Assembly: GCF_003943735.1 (NCBI RefSeq)
Contig: NZ_RJMV01000001.1
Span: 401,000 to 464,999 of the forward strand
Direction: 5' to 3'
Length of the DNA: 64,000 nt
Source: Streptococcus sanguinis
GTDB lineage: Bacteria > Bacillota > Bacilli > Lactobacillales > Streptococcaceae
Position 1 is the stretch's first letter, and each line of letters opens with the position of its first letter. Below are positions 8,379-15,089 of the stretch, piece after piece. The notes beneath the pieces were generated by a model. That model was not told the DNA's origin. It searched no databases and worked only from the letters and a program-made list of their open reading frames with translations. The position numbers were made by a program, and so were the translations under genes.

Positions 8379-8996
8379 TCACTGCTTCCAATCTTGCTTT
8401 TTCAAGAACAGACTGATGCAGACTCCTAGGATAAGGTAGAAAGTGACAAAGGTAAGACTGGCTGCCAGACTGGTCGGATATGGAAAGATCTTGCCCATAG
8501 GAAAAAGAATATTAGATAGAAATCCAAGGGGAACAAAGAGCAAGAATAAAATCAAGGCCAGCTTAACCTGAAAAGAAGGTCTTACCTCGGATAGATTGCG
8601 GCCCGTTCCCCACACCAGCAGCCCTACTCCCTGAACGATCAGCACCGGCGTTAGCAAGATACTGATCTTGAGAAAATCAGCTAGGATAATGGAGAGGATG
8701 ATGCCCAGACCGATAAAGCCAAGAGAGAGCTGATAGCAAATATTGCTGGCTATTCTCCTGTGCTTGATTGACTGCTCTTCCTCTTTCTGTACTACAGGCT
8801 CAATTCCCTTGAGCAGATAGTCTGTGGTCACCGCAAAATAGTCACTCATGGAAATGATCTTATCCAAATCAGGCATACTCTGCTCGCTCTCCCACTTGGA
8901 AACTGCCTGTCTGGACACACCGAGTTGGTCGGCTAGCCCCTCCTGCGAAATGCCCCGCGCTTTCCGCAGGTACTGGATTCTGTCTGATAGATTCAT
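8379..8996 (-). CDS. XRE-family regulator with C-terminal membrane segments
   Basis: 205 residues. Residues 1-65 are a helix-turn-helix of the XRE type (RIQYLRKARGISQEGLADQLGVSRQAVSKWE). From about residue 80 there are three to four hydrophobic segments, so the DNA-binding domain is tethered to the membrane. Such proteins are common in streptococci beside peptide transporters and may sense membrane state directly. It converges on ABC module 3. It has its own promoter at 9050 and so is not read only from the CPBP gene upstream. Its targets are unknown. Confidence 0.88.
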   Translation of the reverse strand: MNLSDRIQYLRKARGISQEGLADQLGVSRQAVSKWESEQSMPDLDKIISMSDYFAVTTDYLLKGIEPVVQKEEEQSIKHRRIASNICYQLSLGFIGLGIILSIILADFLKISILLTPVLIVQGVGLLVWGTGRNLSEVRPSFQVKLALILFLLFVPLGFLSNILFPMGKIFPYPTSLAASLTFVTFYLILGVCISLFLKKQDWKQ

Positions 8997-9049
8997 GGAT
9001 TGTTTTACCTATTCTTTCTTATTTTTTATACTTTCTTTCATTGACACTT

Positions 9050-9078
9050 ATTATAGCACAAGGCGGAGAGACTGCAAA
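9050..9078 (-). promoter_or_regulatory. sigma-A promoter of the XRE gene
   Basis: On the minus strand a TATAAT at 9055-9050 is preceded by TGC, giving an extended -10, with TTTGCA 17 bp upstream as a weak -35. It stands about 50 bp before the ATG at 8996. Confidence 0.55.
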
Positions 9079-9105
9079 GTCTGATTGTCACCTCTTCATA
9101 AAATG

Positions 9106-9936
9106 CTAGACTTCTTCTTTAGATGGAAGAGCTTTTTCCTCCCTATCCGTCCGATACCAGAGATAGATACTATAAAGTGTCAGGAGAATCACACCTCCAA
9201 AGTAAAAGAAGGGATTAACTTGAGAGAAATCCAAATTGTTAGCTTGAGCTATTCCAACAAAAGTCGGGATGAGAGTGTTGGAGAGTGCATGAAAGATGTT
9301 ACAAGCAAGGACAGACTGGGTCTTCTTATACAGAGCTGCAAGCCAAAAAGATAGAAGGATACTGAAAATGATAAAAACTGAGAACAGATCCTGGCTTCGA
9401 TCATAAAAGCGATCGTAAAACCAGAGAGGGATATGCCAGATGGCCCAAATAATACCGGTCATCAAGGTAGAGACAAAGAAAGAAAACTTTTTCTCTAAGG
9501 CTGGCTGTAGGAAGCCGCGCCAGCCAAATTCTTCAATCCCGCCCGATAGGACAATACAATAGATAAAAAACCAAGGAAATCTTACTAAAGCGCCATCTAC
9601 CAGCTTGCCGCCAGAAGCTAGAGCATAGAAGGCGGTCAGACCGCCACCATAGATTAGCAAGTAGAGCCAGGTCTCTTTCTTGCCTGAAAAGAGATAGGAG
9701 CAAATGGCCTTGAAGCCTTTCTTTTTCAGTACGATCAGGCTAGCCAGCATAGGCCCAAACATAGCAATACCATTTAGAATAGCTTCAAGAGCAAGATAGG
9801 CTGTAGGTGGACTGTCTGGCCAAAGTTTTTTGAGGATGATGTCCAGCAGCCAGAATCCCCATGTCCAGCCGAAGTTCCAAGCCAGAAACGGCAAAATTAG
9901 TTTTGGTTGTGGTTTGATAGTTGTTTCTGTATTCAT
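9106..9936 (-). CDS. CPBP-family intramembrane metalloprotease (copy 1)
   Basis: A 276-residue polytopic membrane protein with the three CPBP (Abi/CAAX protease-like) motifs: EEFGWR at residues 135-140, WHIPLWF with His168, and FHALSN with His216. The N-terminus (PFLAWNFGWTWGF) and the whole body match the gene at 12377, making the two close paralogues in opposite orientation on either side of the two-component genes. In lactic acid bacteria some CPBP proteins give immunity to bacteriocins. Strong ribosome site AAGGAGG before the ATG. The repeat promoter found at the other copy is not seen upstream of this one. Confidence 0.9.
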   Translation of the reverse strand: MNTETTIKPQPKLILPFLAWNFGWTWGFWLLDIILKKLWPDSPPTAYLALEAILNGIAMFGPMLASLIVLKKKGFKAICSYLFSGKKETWLYLLIYGGGLTAFYALASGGKLVDGALVRFPWFFIYCIVLSGGIEEFGWRGFLQPALEKKFSFFVSTLMTGIIWAIWHIPLWFYDRFYDRSQDLFSVFIIFSILLSFWLAALYKKTQSVLACNIFHALSNTLIPTFVGIAQANNLDFSQVNPFFYFGGVILLTLYSIYLWYRTDREEKALPSKEEV

Positions 9937-10045
9937 GAGAATACCTCCTTATAATATAATTAAACTCAAGTTTTTAATCCAAATCTTCAAAGACAGCGAC
10001 TCGTTCATTCCGAAATCAAAAACTTGGCTTCTGCTTTCAGATTAA

Positions 10046-10077
10046 CAAAAAAACCAGTTGCCTTTCTAGCGACTGGA
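10046..10077 (-). terminator. hairpin with T run between the sensor kinase and CPBP copy 1
   Basis: On the minus strand CCAGTCGC pairs with GCAACTGG (one wobble pair) around a 7-nt loop, then a run of T at 10053-10046. A second, degraded copy of the same sequence lies at 10099-10131 (shared ACTTGGAAT ends). It insulates the CPBP gene from upstream transcription. The 455-bp gap 9937-10391 holds this pair, the terminator at 10249, and an imperfect inverted repeat 10147-10163/10217-10229; no gene was seen in it. Confidence 0.6.
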
Positions 10078-10248
10078 CTTGGAATAAAGAAAAAATCTAG
10101 TTGCTTTTTGAGTGATTGAACTTGGAATCATTGTCAACTGTCAGTTGCAAGTCAGTTATATCAAGGGTTTAGAGCAGTTGGCTGATTTTTCACTTTGACT
10201 GTTAAAATGACCTCGCTGATATGACTTGCTTTTCAAATCACAAAACAA

Positions 10249-10271
10249 AAAGGCATCTTTATCATGCCTTT
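10249..10271 (-). terminator. Rho-independent terminator of the two-component operon
   Basis: AAAGGCAT at 10249-10256 and ATGCCTTT at 10264-10271 form a perfect 8-bp stem with a 7-nt loop. On the minus strand it is followed by a T-rich stretch, about 120 bp after the kinase stop codon. Confidence 0.7.
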
Positions 10272-10391
10272 CTTCGACTTAATCTAAAAACAAACCTCCG
10301 CCAATTCAAAAATTAGCTTAGGTTTTTTGAGCGGATTTTGAGACTAGCTGATAGAGCTGAGCCTTCCTTATTTTGCTTTTTCAAGTCTTTT

Positions 10392-11267
10392 TTACAAAGT
10401 CACAGCTAGTTCAAACCAGTCGTCCTCGGCTTTCATTGTCAAGTCTCCGCCTAGGATTTCGACTAACTGCTGGGTGATGTAGAGCCCCAGCCCTGAAGAC
10501 TCCTCGCTGCTGGATAGATTTTCTGAGTAAAAGCGATTGGTCAGCTTATCCAGATATTGGATAGGCTGCTGGACGATATTTTTGACGGTAAAGATACAGT
10601 GCTCGCCGTCTTTTTTCAGCGAAATGCTAGCGGCCTTACGACCGTGCTTGAGGACATTGCTTATCATATTTTGGACAATACGCTCAAGAATTTCTGGGTC
10701 TGTCTCTAACTCTAGACCTTCAGCTAACTCTACCTGCAAGTCAATCTGGGCTTTCTGGAAGGCGTCATAATAGGTAAAAAGCTGCTGGGTTACCAGCTGA
10801 GATATATCTGTCGGCTGGACATTGGCCCTTATGGCCCCCTCCATCAGCCGGCGGTACTCCATCAAGGCTTCCAGCCGTTTGGATACCATTCCCAGACTAT
10901 CTGCAATTTTGATTAACTGCTGACTTTCCTGACTATCATCCTTCAGCAGCTGCTGGGTATAGCCGCTAGCAATGGTCAGAGGGGTGCGGATATCATGGGC
11001 AATATTACTGATAGCCATATCCAGCGTCTTCTTTTCCTGCTGGACAACAAAGGTCGTCTTATCTAGCTCCCGAAAGAGCAACTCTGCTTCCTCTGTCAAC
11101 TCCAAAATACTGGGGGCATGAGCAGCAGGAGCCAGACGATTCTGGCTCCCTGTCTGTCGCTTCCGACGAATCTGCTGTGCCACATCCTTGACCGCCAGAT
11201 GATAGCGTATGAAACCAATAGCCAGAAACAGACTGATAAGGGCAAATAAAATGACTAACACCAACAT
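10392..11267 (-). CDS. sensor histidine kinase, single membrane segment
   Basis: 291 residues from the ATG at 11267, which follows AAGGAGG and lies 1 bp after the regulator's stop; a GTG at 11291 is a poorer start. Residues 2-21 form one hydrophobic segment and there is no extracellular loop of any size. The dimerization/phosphoacceptor box is SNIAHDIRTPLT with His91; the ATPase motifs are QNMISNVLKHG (N box) and SSGLGLYIT (G box). Without a sensing domain the kinase probably receives its signal from a partner in the membrane, for instance one of the nearby transporters or proteases. It phosphorylates the regulator encoded directly upstream. Confidence 0.93.
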   Translation of the reverse strand: MLVLVILFALISLFLAIGFIRYHLAVKDVAQQIRRKRQTGSQNRLAPAAHAPSILELTEEAELLFRELDKTTFVVQQEKKTLDMAISNIAHDIRTPLTIASGYTQQLLKDDSQESQQLIKIADSLGMVSKRLEALMEYRRLMEGAIRANVQPTDISQLVTQQLFTYYDAFQKAQIDLQVELAEGLELETDPEILERIVQNMISNVLKHGRKAASISLKKDGEHCIFTVKNIVQQPIQYLDKLTNRFYSENLSSSEESSGLGLYITQQLVEILGGDLTMKAEDDWFELAVTL

Positions 11268-11268
11268 A

Positions 11269-11949
11269 TCAGTCCTCCTTGAGCCGGACACCCAGTCCCC
11301 AAACAGTCTCTATGTATTCCTCTGTTGGGTCCAACTGAGCCAGTTTCTTACGTAGGTTGCTGAGGTGAGTATTCAGGGTATTATCCCCAGGCAGATAGCT
11401 CTCTTCCCAGACCTGCTCAAAGAGCTCTTCCTTGGTGTAGATCTTCTTGGGATGACGAAGCAAGAGCTGGAGGATATGATATTCTTTCTTGCTCAGACGG
11501 ACGCTTTTCTCACCGCAGGCCGCCTCAAAGGTAGCCTTGAGCAGACGAATATTTTTAAAGGACTGGCCTTCTTCTTCGCCAGCCAAAGTCTGCTGGCTGC
11601 GCAGCTGCACGGTGATACGGGCAAAAACCTCATCCAGATTGAAAGGTTTGACGATATAATCATTAGCACCATTCAGCAGGTACTGGCTAACCAGCGCTTT
11701 CTCACCAAGGGCTGTCAGCATAACCACTGGCACCGTAGCATTGCTGCTGCGAATTTCCCTCAACACTTCATCGCCATTCTTCCCCGGCAGCATGATATCC
11801 AAAAGGACCAAATCAATCTCCTCCCGCTCAAACAGCGAAATGCCCTCTGTCCCCGAATAGGCAGAATAAACCGTGTGTTCCTTCTGAAAAAGTTCTTTTA
11901 GAATTTCATGAATATCACTATTGTCTTCGATGAGTAAAATATGAGCCAT
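11269..11949 (-). CDS. OmpR/PhoB-family response regulator
   Basis: 226 residues. The receiver domain (1-115) has the acidic pair IEDN at 7-10, the phosphorylated Asp51 in LLLDIMLPG and the conserved Lys in IVKPFNLD. The C-terminal winged helix has LSKKEYHILQLLLRHP and the recognition region NTLNTHLSNLRKKL. I place the start at 11949 (MAHILLIEDN) because GGAGG lies 9 bp upstream and because the promoter -10 at 11981-11986 would put the upstream GTG/ATG-like start at 11979 outside the transcript. Its binding sites are probably the paired 22-bp repeats at 2222, 4797, 6554 and 12034. Confidence 0.94.
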   Translation of the reverse strand: MAHILLIEDNSDIHEILKELFQKEHTVYSAYSGTEGISLFEREEIDLVLLDIMLPGKNGDEVLREIRSSNATVPVVMLTALGEKALVSQYLLNGANDYIVKPFNLDEVFARITVQLRSQQTLAGEEEGQSFKNIRLLKATFEAACGEKSVRLSKKEYHILQLLLRHPKKIYTKEELFEQVWEESYLPGDNTLNTHLSNLRKKLAQLDPTEEYIETVWGLGVRLKED

Positions 11950-11980
11950 AAACACTCGCCTCCAGAAATTTCCTATCACT

Positions 11981-12009
11981 AGTGTAGCAAGGATAAGAGG
12001 CTAAGTCAA
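11981..12009 (-). promoter_or_regulatory. sigma-A promoter of the two-component operon
   Basis: On the minus strand TTGACT (12009-12004) and TACACT (11986-11981) are separated by exactly 17 bp. This promoter has a full -35 and needs no activator, unlike the divergent repeat promoter D that begins only 25 bp away at 12034. Confidence 0.8.
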
Positions 12010-12033
12010 TAAAAGATGGACTATTCGAAAAAC

Positions 12034-12087
12034 TTTAGAAATATTTTAGAATTACTTGAAGGATATTTGAGAATCGGACTTTAAAAT
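12034..12087 (+). promoter_or_regulatory. regulon promoter D: two direct repeats plus -10
   Basis: Repeat 1 TTTAGAAATATTTTA starts at 12034, the more degraded repeat 2 TTGAAGGATATTTGA at 12056, and the -10 TAAAAT at 12082-12087. Spacings of 22 and 26 bp equal those at promoters A, B and C. It stands back to back with the two-component promoter and reads into a short leader ORF, the CPBP gene and both serine hydrolases. Confidence 0.78.
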
Positions 12088-12131
12088 AGAAAGAAATAAG
12101 AAATGTATGTGCTATAAAAAGGAGGCTTAAT

Positions 12132-12191
12132 ATGTTTAAAATTTTTTGCAAAATCATTTTTAGAAGTATCACTTTCGCCCTTGAGGGCTAA
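12132..12191 (+). CDS. possible 19-residue leader peptide
   Basis: ATG at 12132 follows AAAAAGGAGGCTTAAT, the same ribosome-site context used by the ABC genes of this island. The product would be MFKIFCKIIFRSITFALEG, basic and hydrophobic. It is the first thing translated from promoter D. About 20 bp later a second good ribosome site (AAAAAGGAGACTCGC) precedes an ATG at 12210 that stops after five codons, while a longer open stretch without a convincing start runs to 12363. The leader thus holds either a regulatory or signal peptide or the debris of a lost small gene. Confidence 0.35.
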   Translation: MFKIFCKIIFRSITFALEG

Positions 12192-12376
12192 AGAAAAAGG
12201 AGACTCGCATGAAAAAATTGATTTGACTGATTCTTTTATCAAGCTTAAGGTCAAGGATTTTTCAACAAGAGCTGAAGTGCAAATGCCGTCTTTTATACAG
12301 AGTACAGCTAAACGAAGCAAAAAATCAATGACCTTATCAGAGTACAAAAATCAAACCATTTAAAGGAGAAAATCCT

Positions 12377-13189
12377 ATGACTAATAAAACAAGAATAGAA
12401 CCACAACCAAAACTAGTCTGGCCGTTCCTAGCCTGGAACTTCGGCTGGACTTGGGGATTTATGTTGCTAGCTATCATTCTCAAAAATCTCTGGCCGGAAA
12501 ATCCACCTATACTCTATCTGGCTCTGGAAGGCCTCCTAACGAGTTTCAGTATGTTCGGACCGGTGATAGCAAGCCTAATCGTGCTGAAAATAAAAGGCTT
12601 CAAAGCCATCTGTTCCTTTATCTTCTCAAGCAAGAAAGGGACTTGGCTCTATCTCCTATTCTTCAGTGGAGGTCTGGCTGTGACTTTTGCATTAGCTTCC
12701 GGAGGCAAGCTAGTAGACGGAGCTCTGCTTTCATTTATTGGATCCTTTATCTACCTTATGACCTTGGCTGGTGGCATGGAAGAGCCTGGCTGGCGAGGCT
12801 TTCTGCAGCCGGCTTTGGAAAAGAAGTTCTCTATGTTTATCGCCTCCTCGATAACCGGACTAGCTTGGGCTTGCTGGCATATTCCTCTCTGGTTTTATGA
12901 CCGCTTTTATGATCGAAGTCAGGATCCCTTTCTAGTCTTTATCATTGTAAGTATAGTCCAGTCCATCTGGTTTGCTGCACTGCATAAGAAGACGAAATCT
13001 GTCCTTGCCTGTATGATTTTCCATGCCCTACTAGATATTCTGATAGCAACGTTTGTCGGCATCAACCTAGCTGATAAGTTTGATTTCTCTCAGGTTAACT
13101 CCCTCATTTACCTTGGCGGCTTGGGTATTCTGACCCTTTACAGTATTTATCTCTGGTATCGGGCGGATAAGGAAGAGAAAAACGCATGA
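12377..13189 (+). CDS. CPBP-family intramembrane metalloprotease (copy 2)
   Basis: 270 residues, polytopic, paralogous along its length to the protein at 9106-9936: EEPGWR at 135-140, WHIPLWF with His168, FHALLD with His216. Ribosome site TAAAGGAG. It is expressed from promoter D after a 245-bp leader and is followed without a terminator by two serine hydrolase genes, so the three probably form one operon under the response regulator. Possible jobs are cleavage of membrane peptides or bacteriocin immunity; both are inference from the family. Confidence 0.9.
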   Translation: MTNKTRIEPQPKLVWPFLAWNFGWTWGFMLLAIILKNLWPENPPILYLALEGLLTSFSMFGPVIASLIVLKIKGFKAICSFIFSSKKGTWLYLLFFSGGLAVTFALASGGKLVDGALLSFIGSFIYLMTLAGGMEEPGWRGFLQPALEKKFSMFIASSITGLAWACWHIPLWFYDRFYDRSQDPFLVFIIVSIVQSIWFAALHKKTKSVLACMIFHALLDILIATFVGINLADKFDFSQVNSLIYLGGLGILTLYSIYLWYRADKEEKNA

Positions 13190-13290
13190 TAAAAAAATAA
13201 GAATAACCTAATTCTAAATTAAAAGGAGACTGCGCCGACTATCTGAACTCAGCTTATGTGAATACTTAAGTTGAACAGAAAGGAAATGCT

Positions 13291-15072
13291 ATGAAAAAAA
13301 CATTTATTCTAACGCTTCTAACGATTATAACTCTAGGACTCTTCCGGCCAATTACTGCATCGGCTGAGGAGTCTCAAAAGCTGCCATCTGGTATCGAACG
13401 TGACCTGATCAGCCAGAAAATCCAAGACTATGTCAAGGAACATGAAAAAACAACAGCTGGCATGGAAACTGCTATCTTTGACAAGAATGGTACCATTTAT
13501 CAAGGCAACTTTGGATACATGGATAAGGAAAAAGGCATTAAGGCTGATGATGATAGCGTTTTTGAATGGGGCTCCGTAACCAAATTAACCATCTGGGTCT
13601 CTGTCATGCAGCTCTGGGAGCAAGGTAAGATTAACCTAGAAGAAGACATCCGCACCTATCTGCCAGAGGGCTTTCTTAAGAATCTCCGCTATGACAAACC
13701 TATCACCATGTTGGATCTGATGAGTCATCAGGCAGGATTCGATGAGGTAACCATGTACCTACAAGAAGATAAAAGTATCGAAGAAATCCTTAAAGAACAA
13801 CAACCTATTCAGTCTTTTGAACCCGGTACAGTCACAGCTTATTCAAATTACGGTGCTGGCTTGGCTGCTCTGATTGTCGAGCGGATCTCTGGTCAGACTT
13901 TTGCCGACTATGCCCATGAGCATATTTTCCAACCACTGGGCATGGATAAAACGGCTATTTTGCCGGATCTATCAGACAATTCCTACGTTCAGAAAAAGCA
14001 TCAAGAAACCAAAGGTTACGACACTAAAGGAAACTTACTGAGCAAGGACCATTTCATCACTAGCATCTATCCTATCGGAGCGGCTACTGGCACCTTGAAA
14101 GACTTGGAGAAGTTCGCCCAAGCCCTGCTGGCTCGCAAGACGCTCTTTGAGCGCCCAGAGACCTGGAACACCCTCTATACTGCCAGTTCCACCTATCCTG
14201 ACACGGATATCATCCGCAATGCTCATGGCTTTTGGGCCAACGAATACGGTACTACTGTGTTAGGCCACGGCGGAAATACAGCTGGCGCTACTTCACGGAT
14301 AATCTTGGACTTGGAACACGGTATCGGCTATGTCGTCATGACCAATCAAGGTACAGAGCAAAATTATAATTTCCAAATGCCAGAGCTCGTCTTTGGACCG
14401 CGCAAAACGGCCAGCAAGGAAACCAAAGAGCAGTTCAGTCCAGGCTATTATCGCACTCTGCGTAACTTTAATCAAGGGCCTCTGGCTATCTTTAAAATGA
14501 TTCCAGCCTCCGCAGACTACTTACAGGAACCATCTGACGATCAGCGATTGCCAAACAACTTCTGGACCATTTATCAGAGCCAAGGCAAGACCCGTATCGC
14601 AGTGGCTGTCGCAGACTATGAGAAAGTCTCTGACTTTGATTTCTTTAAAGACTATGTTGTTCTAGGCTTTGCCGGACTTGGTATCATCTACGCCCTCGGC
14701 CTGCTCATCATCAGCCCGCTTCTAGGAGTCTATCGGCTTATCTTTCGCAAGAAACAAGACCAGCCAGACCGCACTTGGAAGGTCTGGAACCTCCTAACAG
14801 CTGTTGGTATTTTGGCTGTCCCAATCAATCTCTTTCTGCTATTCATGTCAGCAACTTCAGGAGATTTCAGCGAAATCGCTCAGTGGCGCTACATGCTCTT
14901 TGCTGCTTTGGGACTCCTGCTAACCGCAGCCGCTCTGTTACCTCTCTTCAGAAAGTCCAGAGAAAAGCTCAGCAAAGGCCGCCTCTTCCTGACGGCCATG
15001 ACTAGTCTATCTGCCTTAGCAGTGACCGCTAATATCCTCTATTGGTCCCTCTATCAGTGGTGGGTATTCTAA
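13291..15072 (+). CDS. secreted serine hydrolase (class C beta-lactamase/PBP-like) with C-terminal membrane domain, copy 1
   Basis: 593 residues. Signal peptide 1-25 (cleavage after TASA). The penicillin-binding/class C beta-lactamase fold carries all three motifs: Ser95-Val-Thr-Lys98, Tyr184-Ser-Asn186 and His326-Gly-Gly-Asn. After about residue 450 come four hydrophobic segments, the last ending QWWVF. The catalytic domain is therefore outside the cell, held by a polytopic anchor. Relatives act on peptidoglycan stem peptides, D-Ala esters or peptides; the substrate is not known here. Ribosome site GAAAGGAAATGCT. Copy 2 starts 17 bp downstream. Confidence 0.9.
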   Translation: MKKTFILTLLTIITLGLFRPITASAEESQKLPSGIERDLISQKIQDYVKEHEKTTAGMETAIFDKNGTIYQGNFGYMDKEKGIKADDDSVFEWGSVTKLTIWVSVMQLWEQGKINLEEDIRTYLPEGFLKNLRYDKPITMLDLMSHQAGFDEVTMYLQEDKSIEEILKEQQPIQSFEPGTVTAYSNYGAGLAALIVERISGQTFADYAHEHIFQPLGMDKTAILPDLSDNSYVQKKHQETKGYDTKGNLLSKDHFITSIYPIGAATGTLKDLEKFAQALLARKTLFERPETWNTLYTASSTYPDTDIIRNAHGFWANEYGTTVLGHGGNTAGATSRIILDLEHGIGYVVMTNQGTEQNYNFQMPELVFGPRKTASKETKEQFSPGYYRTLRNFNQGPLAIFKMIPASADYLQEPSDDQRLPNNFWTIYQSQGKTRIAVAVADYEKVSDFDFFKDYVVLGFAGLGIIYALGLLIISPLLGVYRLIFRKKQDQPDRTWKVWNLLTAVGILAVPINLFLLFMSATSGDFSEIAQWRYMLFAALGLLLTAAALLPLFRKSREKLSKGRLFLTAMTSLSALAVTANILYWSLYQWWVF

Positions 15073-15089
15073 TATGAAAGGAGCCAGCT

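Noticed and set aside
9085..9354. Plus-strand frame of 89 codons at the end of CPBP copy 1
   Set aside because: Antisense to the conserved C-terminal part of the CPBP gene; no support as a gene.
11365..11901. Plus-strand frame of 178 codons inside the response regulator gene
   Set aside because: It lies wholly antisense to a gene with strong family motifs and has no family features of its own.
12081..12347. Minus-strand reading frame of 88 codons over promoter D
   Set aside because: It overlaps the repeat promoter and leader, has no ribosome site and reads like antisense of AT-rich DNA.
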